57,446 nt of DNA, taken from positions 1 to 57,446 of the IMG/VR virus record IMGVR_UViG_3300046692_000226, one strand, 5' to 3'. The notes beneath the pieces are model-generated. The model did no database searches and was not told where the DNA came from. It worked only from the letters and a program-made list of their open reading frames with translations. The translations under genes were made by a program, and so were the position numbers. Source of the DNA: a virus. Positions 6,996-15,937 of the stretch are shown here, piece after piece (the first letter of the stretch is position 1; every line of letters begins with the position of its first letter).

Positions 6996-7353
6996 TTTTT
7001 AGCGCCTCGATCGTCTCCAGAAGTTCGTCTCGCGCGGCCTGCTCAGCCTCTGTTACAGCTCGTGGTAGCGCCAGCAAAACAGGCCCATCTGGAACATTCA
7101 GCAGCGGTTCTGGAAATGCCTGCTCCTGGCTGTAATTCCAAGGTAGCGGCAGGACCATCGTCAAAATAAGCTCACCATCAGTGACAATCGTGTCCCCATC
7201 AAACCAATTCGAAAGGATTGCCTCCCGAGGCAAAGTGTCACCCTCGGACATCTGAGAGAAATCGAACAGTTCCCCGTTTATCGTGAGGCTATTCCCCAGC
7301 TTACTTACTTCAACGTCTGGAAGGTTGCCCTTGGGAGAGAGAATAATTTTCAT
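6985..7353 (-). CDS. Phage tail protein between fibre and fibre-assembly genes
   Basis: 123 residues starting MKIILSPKG; the ATG overlaps the fibre stop by 4 nt, which fixes the start even though the frame is open further upstream. The pattern LTINGELFDFSQMSEGDTLP followed by a GDTIVTDGELILTMVLPLP strand is common to small proteins encoded next to Pseudomonas phage tail fibres. A structural or chaperone role is likely; mechanism unknown. Confidence 0.75.
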   Translation of the reverse strand: MKIILSPKGNLPDVEVSKLGNSLTINGELFDFSQMSEGDTLPREAILSNWFDGDTIVTDGELILTMVLPLPWNYSQEQAFPEPLLNVPDGPVLLALPRAVTEAEQAARDELLETIEALKNAE

Positions 7354-8324
7354 GCGTACCACCGCCCTATTGCAGTCCACATCGCAGTTACGCTGTTGGA
7401 AGCGGCTGCTGGATTTAGAATGAAAAAACCAGGCGTCGCAGTCGTAGTTGGAAACGCCGAACCTTGCGAAGCCCAAGCTAAACCGCCAGATGAAATTATG
7501 CCGACGTAGGTTTCAGGGAGACTTGTGAATACTTGAGGGAAGGGAATTCCCGAGAACACGCCCGTGTAGAAAACGTTTCCCACAGCAATAAATGATTGTG
7601 TCCCTAAGTCCTTCAACCCCCGACAAATCATCGTGCCGTCTGCGTACTTGGTCCATTCTCCGTTTGCGTTGCTACCGCGCTCTAAGATGGCGCCGGTAGG
7701 TATTCCGCCCGATTGGGAGGCAGTGCCAACAATCGGAGCAACAGCGGCGGAGCCGAGGCCCAGCCCTGTTCTGGCCGCAGACTGGCTTGTTCCACCGGTG
7801 CCACCCTTCGTCACCGGCACAGTGCTTTCAACTGCTACAGATCCAAGCCCAAGACCGGTGCGCGCACCTGCCTGATCCGTCCCGCCAGTGCCACCCTTCG
7901 TCACGGGGATTACATTTTCAGTTGCGGCAGTGCCTAGCCCGAGTCCGGTGCGCCCCGCAGCCTGATCAGTGCCACCCGTCCCCCCCTTGCTCACTGGCAA
8001 GACCTCGTAGTTGCCGGTGGTTCCCAATGCGGCCATTTTGACGCCGTACTGATTGACCAAAGCCCGCAGAGCATCGGCCGAGTCCTTCACGTAGCCCTGC
8101 ATCGGCGCCAGCGCATAGGTGCCGGCGGCATTACTCGCGCCCTGGTAGTTCGGCGAGATCGACAAGGCCGTGTCGCTGGCGATGTTCGTCACCTCGTACC
8201 AACCACCGTCCGGGCCACGGAAGGCATCGCCGACTCGGCTGTTGGCAATGAATGCCGTACCAGCGCCGATCACGGCGTTGGAATTTAGGACGACAGAGAC
8301 CGTTCCTGATTTGTACCAGGGCAT
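7350..8324 (-). CDS. Tail fibre protein
   Basis: 324 residues. The N-terminal domain (about 1-105) matches short Pseudomonas fibre bases (MPWYKSGTVSV, then AFRGPDGGWYEVTNI). The middle has three copies of a KGGTGGT...RTGLGLG module (about residues 110-190), a collagen-like fibre shaft repeat. The C-terminal 120 residues should be the receptor-binding head. It likely binds cell-surface lipopolysaccharide. Translationally coupled to the 123-residue protein downstream. Confidence 0.88.
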   Translation of the reverse strand: MPWYKSGTVSVVLNSNAVIGAGTAFIANSRVGDAFRGPDGGWYEVTNIASDTALSISPNYQGASNAAGTYALAPMQGYVKDSADALRALVNQYGVKMAALGTTGNYEVLPVSKGGTGGTDQAAGRTGLGLGTAATENVIPVTKGGTGGTDQAGARTGLGLGSVAVESTVPVTKGGTGGTSQSAARTGLGLGSAAVAPIVGTASQSGGIPTGAILERGSNANGEWTKYADGTMICRGLKDLGTQSFIAVGNVFYTGVFSGIPFPQVFTSLPETYVGIISSGGLAWASQGSAFPTTTATPGFFILNPAAASNSVTAMWTAIGRWYA

Positions 8325-8363
8325 TGAGTATCTCCAGAATGAATAGGTGCGAAGCGGAAGAAG

Positions 8364-9023
8364 TCAGGCCAGTAATTTGGCGCAGAGGAATGGACGGTGA
8401 CCTTGGTCAGTCCAGGCAGTTGTGGCGAGGCTGTACATCATGATCCGGCCGTTGGCGTAATCGACGCCAAGTGCGCAACCGCCACCCGACGCATTGTTGT
8501 GGCAGTTCATGGCGAAAGGGTTCAGGGAGACATACTCGCCTGAGCCGAGCATCTTGTTAATTCCCCAGAAATACCGGTGGCCCACAGTCAGCTGCTCGTC
8601 TCCGAGGTACGTCCAGTTACCTGCCGCGAAGGTCACGACAACCGCCGGGGCGCCGCTGTCGTAAACAAGCGCGGCGTTCTGATCCCACAAGCGCAGTCCA
8701 TAGGCTGCCGTCCCCATGGACGCCCACGCTGCCACGAAGTACTGGCCGCTTAACGTTGCGTTGACGTTGGATGCCTTCATGGCGAACCCGGTCCAGTTTC
8801 CCGGCCCACCGGTGAACCACACTGATATCGGAACCTGGATCGCGCCCTGATCCGGGCGAATGAACACTAGCGGCGGGTCCTGGCTTGTGATTGCTCTGGC
8901 AAACACCCCCGACGCATTGGTAGTCCCCGAATACGACCCCTTAGTGAGCATGCAAAGTCTGGGGGCCTCGGCGTCAATCTGAACAAATGCATTGTCGTTG
9001 ATGCTCTGAAAACCAAAACTCAT
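8364..9023 (-). CDS. Tail-associated structural protein
   Basis: 219 residues, beta-rich, starting MSFGFQSINDNAFVQID. Short proteins of this start lie between J and the fibre in many Pseudomonas phages. It overlaps the preceding gene by 4 nt and shares the late operon. Probably a fibre-tip or tail-tip accessory component; no enzymatic motif is seen. Confidence 0.7.
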   Translation of the reverse strand: MSFGFQSINDNAFVQIDAEAPRLCMLTKGSYSGTTNASGVFARAITSQDPPLVFIRPDQGAIQVPISVWFTGGPGNWTGFAMKASNVNATLSGQYFVAAWASMGTAAYGLRLWDQNAALVYDSGAPAVVVTFAAGNWTYLGDEQLTVGHRYFWGINKMLGSGEYVSLNPFAMNCHNNASGGGCALGVDYANGRIMMYSLATTAWTDQGHRPFLCAKLLA

Positions 9024-9376
9024 GTCGAGTACCTTATCGCGTAGGCCTTGGCGGCAACCGTTGAGCCGATAGTGGAAGCACTTGATGATGGGTTTTTGCG
9101 TCTGACAACCACCTGTCCCACCGCCGTCGTGACGAACGGATAGGACTTTTGGTTCCCGCTCCCGTCGGTTTCGGATGACTGCACATCCTGTGCTCTTGTC
9201 GGAATGATCATGAACACGCAGTTGGCCGGGTTGAAGCCCGGAATGCTCAGCGTGTAGTCGGGCGCGACGCCACTGAAGTCGATCACGCCCTGCCAGATAA
9301 CTTGGTAAGTGAAGCTGTTGGTGTCCATGGATAGGCCACCGCTCTCATCAAAAACACGAAGGCCAAATGAAGCCAT
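9020..9376 (-). CDS. Tail-associated structural protein
   Basis: 118 residues starting MASFGLRVFDESG, beta-rich with no charged helix. It follows J by 3 bp and overlaps the next gene by 4 nt, so it belongs to the tail-tip cluster. The start resembles that of the following gene (MSFGFQ), which suggests a shared attachment strand. Function beyond tail structure is unknown. Confidence 0.72.
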   Translation of the reverse strand: MASFGLRVFDESGGLSMDTNSFTYQVIWQGVIDFSGVAPDYTLSIPGFNPANCVFMIIPTRAQDVQSSETDGSGNQKSYPFVTTAVGQVVVRRKNPSSSASTIGSTVAAKAYAIRYST

Positions 9377-9379
9377 AGT

Positions 9380-12300
9380 TCACCCCAGATAACCGAGCCG
9401 CACACGCAGCACATTGTTGGCGTCGTAGACCGATACGTTCAGCGCATTGATGACCAGCCGCCCCTGGCCGGGGACGATGCCGTTGATTTCAAGCGTTCCG
9501 TCTTTATTGAGAATCCAGCCTTGCTGGCCGGCGATGTAGTTGGTCGAGCTGATGTAGCTGCCGATCTTGGCGTTGGTGATGCTGCCGTCCAGAATGAACG
9601 TCGATTGCATGAACACCTGGCCACCCTGCACCGCAAACGGAACCGAGATGGCGCCGCCAGCGATGGTGTTGACGATGGCGAAGCGATCGGCGCTCACCAG
9701 GAACTGGCTTTGCAGGCCGGCGCCGGTGTTCTCGATGCCCAAGCCGACGCCGGCGGCGACGTACTGTCCGCCCGCCGTGACTTGCATTTTCACCGACCAC
9801 ATCGTCGACAACTTGCCGGCGGTATCGGCGTAGGCCGTCGACGTCTGCTGAATTGCCGCTGCGTTCTGCTGAATTGCTGTACCGTTTTGCCCAACTGTGA
9901 CGCTGAGTTGATCGATCTTCGTGGCAGTTGCTGATTGGTTGGTGGCCACAACCTGCTCGAGCTCGGTGATGTTGGCCTCGTTCTCGCCGATCTTGACGTC
10001 GAAGGTTGTGATCCGCTGCGCCATCGCTTCGTTTTCAGAGGTGCGAACCTTTGATTCCGAAGCGATCGCCGCGGTGCTGGTCCAGCCTTTCAACGCGTCG
10101 GCCAGATCCCCTTCCCCATTGTCATCGCGCGATGATGCCCGCAACGCTTGGAAGGCCGTCGCCTGTGCAGTGACCACGCCGTCGAGCTCGGTGATATCGG
10201 CGGTGTTGAAAGCCACTTGTTGCGCCAGCCCATTCGCCGTCTCGATCAACCCCCCGACATCCAGCCAGTAAGTGGCATTCGGCGGCGGCGTGTTGATTGG
10301 CACCTGGACTTTGGCCTGGAATATCCGGCCATCCTCAACCACCATCTGGTCTTTCTCGTAAATCACGTCCGGCTTGTAGCCGGCCAAACCGTCGAGCGCA
10401 TCGATCTGCGCCTGAAGCCCAGGGATCTGGTTTATCTTGTCGACGATGTCCTGACCTAGCTCCGTCTCGCCAATCTCGCCAGCGATCATTTCCAAGACGG
10501 CCGAGGAGTCAGAGCTGGACTGTCCCTGCACCCCCATACCAATCGGGTACCACGGACCGATGTTGCCGATCCGATCCACCAGGCGCCCCCAGAAATAGAA
10601 CGTCACACCAGCACGTAAACCCAGCATCGAGAAATCGCTTTGCGGGTACGACAGGTCGGTCAGCTTGGTCGCGGCTTCCAGGCTGGTCGTCGGGCCGTAC
10701 CAGACTTCCGTCCGCTGGGTGTCCTCGGCACCAGCCGGGAAGCCCCACTTCAAGTAGATGCCGAACAGCAGCGGCGTGGCCGTCAGGTAGCTGAGCGCAG
10801 GCGGCAAGCCTTCCTTCCCCTTGAGGTTGGTCAAGATCGAACTGCGCCAGACCGACGAGATGTCGAAAGAACTGACCGCGCGAACACGGGCCAAATAAGC
10901 CCCAGCGTAGATCCCGACCACATCGACGCCGGTCGCACCGGTGCGCGGCAGCTTGATCCAGTTGCCGCTGTCCTTGCGCCACTCCACGTCGTAGCCGACT
11001 GCGCCGTTCACCGCAGGCCAGGTGATGGTCATGGTGGCCACGGCGATGCCCTGGGACACAACCGAGTTTGACGTAACGGTGACGCTGGCCGGCGCAGGAA
11101 CGACGGTGATGGGAATCACACTGATCGGCCGCTCTTCCAGCCGCGCACCTGTGTCGATGTGAGCGAACTTGCTCGGGTCGTACTGGACGGCCGAGATCTC
11201 GAATACGCCCGGTTCCGGGCGCGATACGCTGGTCACGCGGTACAGCGGCACCGCCAAGTCGTCAGCATCAAGCGCCCAGACAAGTTCGTGTTCCGGAACA
11301 GCAGAGTAAGCAACCGTCACGGTCACCACGCGCCCCGCTACGGACTGCACGGTACGGCCCTCGCACTTGCCGTTGGGCAGGTTCAGGATCAACCGGTCCC
11401 CTGCCTTGGCCTGGGTGTCGCGGTCGAGGGTGATCGAGCGCCCAGCGACCGCCGAAATACGCCCGCCAATCGCTCGGCCGGCCAACAGTTCATCAGCCAC
11501 CGGAATGACGTAGCCAGGCAACGGGATACGACCATCGAGGCCAACACGGAAGTTGATCCCGCGATCTTTCGAGTTGGTCAGCAGTGCCCATTTACCCCGG
11601 CGCTGCGCTTCCGATTCGCGGGTACAGCCGATTGCACTGATCTCCAAAGGGTTATCGCCGTAGCGCCGCTGAAGCTTGGCATCGGTCACCGCGGTGACGT
11701 CGGTGTCGTAGTTGTTGGCCGGGTTGTCGTAGCTGATCAGGGCTCGGCTGTAGCGAGTGCGCTCCGATGCGCTCGAGTAAGTGAACTTGCCATCGATGAC
11801 GTTTGCCCGGGTGTAGGCGAAGTCGAAGTCGGTGGCGCGCGGCATGTCGGAAAGCGTGAAGACTTGGCCTTGAGCCCAGTAGGTCATGCCCCGATAGATC
11901 GCCGAGATATCGCGCAGTAGCGCCCATGCATCGGCCTTGCCCTGAAGGTTCAGGTTGCAGATGAAGCGCGGCTCTTGGCCGCCTTTACCATCCGGCACCA
12001 GCTGATCACAGTACTGGGCGATTCGGTAAAGCTCCCATTTATCGACCTGCCACGGCTTGATGCGGCGGCCCAAGCCGAAACGGTCATTCACCGTAACGCC
12101 GTAGGTGATCCACGCCGGATTATCGGTCCAGGCCTCCTTGAGAGTGCCGTCCCAAATCCCGGTATAGCTTCGAGTTTCCGGATTGTAGTTGCTCGGCACC
12201 AGCCACTTACGGGCCTGGCAGTCGATGGTCACCGCCGGAATGTTGCGAAACTGCTCGGCCGAGAACTCGATGTAGAGCAGCGCTGTGTTCGGATAGCGCA

Positions 12301-12964
12301 ACTTGGCGTCGATGACTTCGGTGAAGCCAGCGATCTGCATGGTGTCGGCGATTTTGTTGTTGTTCTGGTTCGCCGTAATGCGGGTGACGCGGATCAGCCA
12401 GCCACTGGTAGCTGCGGGCAGATCAATGCGCCGGGTTCGCTCATAGGTGCTGGTGGTTTTACCGTCGACGGCTTCGCTCAGCACCTGCTGATAGGCGCCG
12501 CCATCGGTGGCCAGCTCAACCTTGTATTCAATCCGGTAGCCATTCACGTTGCCGCTGGCATCAACCGATTGCAGCGCCGGCCAGGCGAAGCGCAGGCGCA
12601 CTGCTGACAGTTCGGTATTGCTAATCGCTCGAACCCACGGCGTGCCGCTGCGCAATTCGATACCCAGAGAGGTTTCGTTCTCGATGGACGGGATACCCTG
12701 GATGTAACTCTGCTCGACCGAACCGCTGCGGAACTCCCACTTAACGTTCGGAAAATTCATGTTGCCTTGGGGATCTTGCAAGGGCGTGTTGTCGAGGAAG
12801 ATGTCTTGCGCGGTCGGGTTGCCGGCGAACTCACCCTCCCCGATCGCAATCAGGATCTTGGCCACGGCCACCGAGCGCAAGCTGTCCGGCGCCTCGGTCG
12901 GCGTCTTCGGTTTGTCCGATCCGCCCTTGGCGCCAAAGACGTCAATTTTCTCTGCTGCGCCCAT
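9380..12964 (-). CDS. J: Host specificity protein J, central tail fibre/tail tip
   Basis: 1194 residues. The start ATG at 12964 (MGAAEKIDVFGAKGG) has the ribosome site GGAGAAAAGC; an upstream extension crosses a hairpin and is not used. The N-terminal half contains the J hallmarks DSLRSVAVAKILIAIGEGE, then the hub domains and a fibronectin-III-like stretch around 650-850 (VSQGIAVATMTITWP). The C-terminal third has a long coiled region (ENEANITELEQ) and a DUF1983-type end. J forms the tail tip that contacts the outer-membrane receptor; the last 150 residues normally set the host range. Confidence 0.95.
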   Translation of the reverse strand: MGAAEKIDVFGAKGGSDKPKTPTEAPDSLRSVAVAKILIAIGEGEFAGNPTAQDIFLDNTPLQDPQGNMNFPNVKWEFRSGSVEQSYIQGIPSIENETSLGIELRSGTPWVRAISNTELSAVRLRFAWPALQSVDASGNVNGYRIEYKVELATDGGAYQQVLSEAVDGKTTSTYERTRRIDLPAATSGWLIRVTRITANQNNNKIADTMQIAGFTEVIDAKLRYPNTALLYIEFSAEQFRNIPAVTIDCQARKWLVPSNYNPETRSYTGIWDGTLKEAWTDNPAWITYGVTVNDRFGLGRRIKPWQVDKWELYRIAQYCDQLVPDGKGGQEPRFICNLNLQGKADAWALLRDISAIYRGMTYWAQGQVFTLSDMPRATDFDFAYTRANVIDGKFTYSSASERTRYSRALISYDNPANNYDTDVTAVTDAKLQRRYGDNPLEISAIGCTRESEAQRRGKWALLTNSKDRGINFRVGLDGRIPLPGYVIPVADELLAGRAIGGRISAVAGRSITLDRDTQAKAGDRLILNLPNGKCEGRTVQSVAGRVVTVTVAYSAVPEHELVWALDADDLAVPLYRVTSVSRPEPGVFEISAVQYDPSKFAHIDTGARLEERPISVIPITVVPAPASVTVTSNSVVSQGIAVATMTITWPAVNGAVGYDVEWRKDSGNWIKLPRTGATGVDVVGIYAGAYLARVRAVSSFDISSVWRSSILTNLKGKEGLPPALSYLTATPLLFGIYLKWGFPAGAEDTQRTEVWYGPTTSLEAATKLTDLSYPQSDFSMLGLRAGVTFYFWGRLVDRIGNIGPWYPIGMGVQGQSSSDSSAVLEMIAGEIGETELGQDIVDKINQIPGLQAQIDALDGLAGYKPDVIYEKDQMVVEDGRIFQAKVQVPINTPPPNATYWLDVGGLIETANGLAQQVAFNTADITELDGVVTAQATAFQALRASSRDDNGEGDLADALKGWTSTAAIASESKVRTSENEAMAQRITTFDVKIGENEANITELEQVVATNQSATATKIDQLSVTVGQNGTAIQQNAAAIQQTSTAYADTAGKLSTMWSVKMQVTAGGQYVAAGVGLGIENTGAGLQSQFLVSADRFAIVNTIAGGAISVPFAVQGGQVFMQSTFILDGSITNAKIGSYISSTNYIAGQQGWILNKDGTLEINGIVPGQGRLVINALNVSVYDANNVLRVRLGYLG

Positions 12965-12985
12965 GCTTTTCTCCAGGCAATAAAA

Positions 12986-13004
12986 AGCCGCCTCATGGGC
13001 GGCT
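12986..13004 (-). terminator. Hairpin with T tail between tail genes I and J
   Basis: AGCCGCC / GGCGGCT, 7-bp stem with 5-nt loop, followed on the minus strand by five T and the J ribosome site. It fits the repeated late-operon pattern. Confidence 0.6.
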
Positions 13005-13023
13005 GTGTTGTTCAGCGATTTGG

Positions 13024-13635
13024 CTACATCTGGTCTTCTGCGTAGATCGCGGCACTGATGATCGCGCCGCCCCACCGGCGCTTGCCGATGCAGAGCGGTA
13101 CCGGGTTACCGGACGCTGTCGTGTTCTTCGCACTGCCGAAGGCATAGCCCGGGGTGTTCTCGGGGGCTGCGCTCGTCTTCAATCCTTTGGCTTGCGGACT
13201 GAGCATTTGAATGACTCCACCAATAGCCATCGAAGCGCCCATCGTAATCAATGCCGAGCCGAACGGAGCACCCGCGCCAAATGTGCCCCCGGTGATGACT
13301 AGGCCGACCACGATTAACACCGCACCAATAATCGTCTGAAGCCCGCCAGCCTTCTTGCTGCCGGTGATGATCGGAGCGATGCGGATATCACCGTCTCCGC
13401 TGAAGCTCAGTTCTTGCTCCCCAATATTCGTTTTGCCGCGAAAAACGGCAAACTCCATGCCTCTCGATTTTGCGTTGGAAAGAAACCGCTCAAACCCCGG
13501 AATTTGCACACACAGGGCCTTGATGGCTTCAGCCGGCGATCGGACGGAAAGTCGGAACGACCGACCAAACTGCCGAAGTTGGCCATATAGCTTGATCGTG
13601 GTCATGGGTTGGTAATTGATCGCCAGCGCGCTCAT
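13024..13635 (-). CDS. I: Tail assembly protein I (lambda gpI-like)
   Basis: 203 residues from an ATG preceded by GGAGAAAAGC. Begins with a ubiquitin-like fold (TTIKLYGQLRQFGRSFRL), followed by two hydrophobic, Gly-rich segments around residues 100-150 and a C-terminal tail PVPLCIGKRRWGGAIISA. This is the family pattern for gpI, needed with K for tail tip initiation. Gene order K-I-J is as in lambda, with a lipoprotein gene inserted between K and I. Confidence 0.9.
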   Translation of the reverse strand: MSALAINYQPMTTIKLYGQLRQFGRSFRLSVRSPAEAIKALCVQIPGFERFLSNAKSRGMEFAVFRGKTNIGEQELSFSGDGDIRIAPIITGSKKAGGLQTIIGAVLIVVGLVITGGTFGAGAPFGSALITMGASMAIGGVIQMLSPQAKGLKTSAAPENTPGYAFGSAKNTTASGNPVPLCIGKRRWGGAIISAAIYAEDQM

Positions 13636-13655
13636 GCTTTTCTCCAAGCAACAAA

Positions 13656-13674
13656 AAACCCGCCGAAGCGGGCT
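13656..13674 (-). terminator. Hairpin with T tail upstream of gene I
   Basis: On the minus strand AGCCCGC-TTCG-GCGGGTT is followed by T residues, then the gene I ribosome site. UUCG-type loops are very stable. Confidence 0.65.
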
Positions 13675-13690
13675 TTGAAATAGGTTTCGT

Positions 13691-14041
13691 CTACAGGCAA
13701 CTTTGCAGGGCGGTCAGTCTTTTTGCGGATATCCAGTTGTTCAGCACAGCGTAGTACTTGGCTACCGCGCCGGACGCGCCTGGTTGGATGTCGGCGAAAT
13801 ACTCGGAGCCTGCAGTGAATACGGTGTACCCACCATCCCGGCCAGGCTGGAGCGTGGCTTCAGGCGTAACCCCGAACAGAGACTGATTCTGCCATTCGTA
13901 CTGGACGCACTGAGCCAGCGCTTTGTCAGATTTTTTCGAATACAGAATCTTGTCTGGCCCTTCCTGACGCGCTTCGTTCATCGTCGGCGCCATGCACCCC
14001 GCCAGCAGCATTACAGCCACAGCCCCTATCAAAATCCGCAT
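13691..14041 (-). CDS. Phage-encoded lipoprotein
   Basis: 116 residues with a clear type II signal peptide: MRILIGAVAVMLLAGC, lipobox LAGC with the lipidated Cys at residue 16. Start ATG has GAGGAAG upstream. The mature part has one further cysteine pair candidate (QCVQYEW and QSCL). It sits between K and I in the tail operon. Phage lipoproteins in this position often act in superinfection exclusion by masking a receptor, as Cor and Llp do, but this is inference from type and position. Confidence 0.82.
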   Translation of the reverse strand: MRILIGAVAVMLLAGCMAPTMNEARQEGPDKILYSKKSDKALAQCVQYEWQNQSLFGVTPEATLQPGRDGGYTVFTAGSEYFADIQPGASGAVAKYYAVLNNWISAKRLTALQSCL

Positions 14042-14073
14042 GATTCTTCCTCGTCCTGAAAGCGCCGACTGTA

Positions 14074-14829
14074 TCACCGAGCGCCACTATGTCGAAGGAT
14101 CAGCCTTGCGCGGTCCATCCACGGCCCGCCGAAGATGATGATCTCGCTCGGCCGGCCGTACAGGTGGTGCAGCAGAAAAGGCCCGGGGCCGAAGGTGTCA
14201 GCCTCTTCGCCAGGGAGTTGCGGGTCGGCACCAAGGTATATCCCGGCGTGGTTCGGATGAGCTGTGCGGCCCACTGTCATGACAATCATGTCGCCGCGCT
14301 GCGGCCGGTCAACTCGCATGAAGCCGGCGGCATCGTAGTTAGATTCGTACAGGCTTTCCGCTTCGGCACTCTCCCACCAACCCTCCACCCGCTTGAACGC
14401 TTCAAACTCCAACCCCCACTCACGGCTGTACCAGTCTGCACAGACCTGCCAGCAGTCCCAGGCGCCATGCACGAAGGGACGGTTTAGCAACGGCGTGTGG
14501 CCGGTCGGGGTAATGCTGCGCAGGTCGCCTTCCGGCCAGCTCAGGATGTGCCAGGGCAGTGCCGTGGCCTCGCACATAGCGAGGTCATGCGGTGATGGTC
14601 TACTGGTTGCATCCGGGTGCGTGTGGAAGATGCCGATCACCTCGCCAGCGTCTTCCGCCGCAGCGTAATCCTCCGGATCGATTCGAAACTCCTCGGTCGG
14701 CTCCGTGGCGATGTTCCGGCACGGGTAATACTTCTGCTTTCTACCGATCGCCAACAGCAGCCCACAGGCCTCCCTTGGATACTGCGCCGCCGCGTGCGCT
14801 GCCATTGCGCTCAAGATATGCTTGCGCAT
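14074..14829 (-). CDS. K: Tail assembly protein K: JAMM peptidase plus NlpC/P60 domain
   Basis: 251 residues from the ATG at 14829. The N-terminal domain is a JAB/MPN metalloprotease with HTHPDATSRPSPHD (exact HxH-x7-S-x2-D) at residues 69-82. The C-terminal domain is an NlpC/P60 cysteine peptidase with GAWDCWQVCADWY (Cys126) and HPNHAGIYLG for the His. This two-domain layout is that of lambda gpK, which helps build the tail tip and may cut peptidoglycan during entry. Confidence 0.95.
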   Translation of the reverse strand: MRKHILSAMAAHAAAQYPREACGLLLAIGRKQKYYPCRNIATEPTEEFRIDPEDYAAAEDAGEVIGIFHTHPDATSRPSPHDLAMCEATALPWHILSWPEGDLRSITPTGHTPLLNRPFVHGAWDCWQVCADWYSREWGLEFEAFKRVEGWWESAEAESLYESNYDAAGFMRVDRPQRGDMIVMTVGRTAHPNHAGIYLGADPQLPGEEADTFGPGPFLLHHLYGRPSEIIIFGGPWMDRARLILRHSGAR

Positions 14830-14831
14830 GG

Positions 14832-15584
14832 TCAGCTCCGTGCGATCAGGGACACCGCGGGGAATCCGCCGTGAGGAAGTTGGTTGTTCTGACCGAAACG
14901 CAACTTGCAGGACTTGAGCCCGCCTTTGCATTCATCCTTCGCGGGATCATCAGTGGGGTTGTCATCGTCGTCGAACATCGCACCGCCCGTGTACTGGCAG
15001 TCGGGCCCCCGGTAGCCGCCAGTCATCGCCCAATGACAAAACGTTGTCATCTGGCGCCCTGGCAAACCATGGTTATCAATCTCGCCTGGCGATGAAAGCT
15101 CCCACTGCACGACCTCGCCGTCCTCGCCAGTCTTCTGGTCGATGTACCAGATTTCCAGCGCCTCTTGGGTAGGGTCGGCAGTTGGATTGCCCCCGGGGAA
15201 GTTCACGGCGTCCAAATACTGCGCCATGGTCTCGCGCACGGTGAGAGTGAACTTTGCGAGGTCATCAAAAGCCAAGCACAGCGCCGTGATTCGCCCATTC
15301 ACGTTGCCGGCCATGAACGTCGGCCGGGTAGCGCTTCCGTTACTGTCGGCGCCGATCCCCTCAATCTGTACCGGCCAGGCCGCGTACTCGTTACCCTGCC
15401 ACCAAATCGATTTCGCCGGCAACTCTTCGACCGAACCCTCGTAGGCCAACAGTTCATCGGGCGTGTGCGGAATCGCGTGGGCATGGAAGCGCAGAAAGTC
15501 TGCACCGTATTCCGTCCCGTCGATTTCGAACAGACGAATCTCGCCGCCGGGCTCCAGTTTCTGGATGTCCGTAATCAAAGCCAT
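14832..15584 (-). CDS. L: Minor tail protein L (iron-sulfur tail tip protein)
   Basis: 250 residues starting MALITDIQKLEPGGEIRLFE, typical of gpL. Four cysteines in the C-terminal domain (TFCHWA, PDCQYT, DECKGG, KSCKLRFG) match the four ligands of the 4Fe-4S cluster known in lambda gpL. It forms the ring between tail tube and J. Separated from K by 2 bp. Confidence 0.93.
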   Translation of the reverse strand: MALITDIQKLEPGGEIRLFEIDGTEYGADFLRFHAHAIPHTPDELLAYEGSVEELPAKSIWWQGNEYAAWPVQIEGIGADSNGSATRPTFMAGNVNGRITALCLAFDDLAKFTLTVRETMAQYLDAVNFPGGNPTADPTQEALEIWYIDQKTGEDGEVVQWELSSPGEIDNHGLPGRQMTTFCHWAMTGGYRGPDCQYTGGAMFDDDDNPTDDPAKDECKGGLKSCKLRFGQNNQLPHGGFPAVSLIARS

Positions 15585-15595
15585 GCGGCGCTACC

Positions 15596-15934
15596 TCAGG
15601 GGTGAAAGGTTTGTTCGAAGGTGGCGGTCAGGGTGTAAACCGATCCGCCTTTGTTGGCCGGCTGATAGCCGGTGCATTTGTATAAACCGAGCTCACCGAG
15701 CGGCGGCGTCCAAAGGAATGCTTTCGCACCCTGGTGGCGATCGAGGAAGGCGATGACTTCCTTGATCCGCGCGGCGTTCCCGGTGTGGCTGATTGGCCAG
15801 GATTGCGTTTTGTTGTTGATGCCATCCGAAACCGACTGGCTGTAGCCGTCCCCGAATTGTTTACTGCGAACGCGCTGCTTGATGTCGCCCGTCGCTCCCT
15901 TTTCCGTCTGCCAAGTGAATCGCTCAATTGCCAT
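15596..15934 (-). CDS. M: Minor tail protein M
   Basis: 112 residues with RVRSKQFGDGYSQ and the C-terminal FEQTFHP, both typical of phage minor tail protein M. It attaches tape measure and tube to the tip. It lies between H and L exactly as in lambda. ATG preceded by GGGGTGATCC. Confidence 0.93.
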   Translation of the reverse strand: MAIERFTWQTEKGATGDIKQRVRSKQFGDGYSQSVSDGINNKTQSWPISHTGNAARIKEVIAFLDRHQGAKAFLWTPPLGELGLYKCTGYQPANKGGSVYTLTATFEQTFHP

Positions 15935-15937
15935 GGA

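Noticed and set aside
7770-8000. Repeated DNA in the tail fibre gene as a mobile or CRISPR element
   Set aside because: The repeats encode KGGTGGT-type shaft modules and stay in frame.
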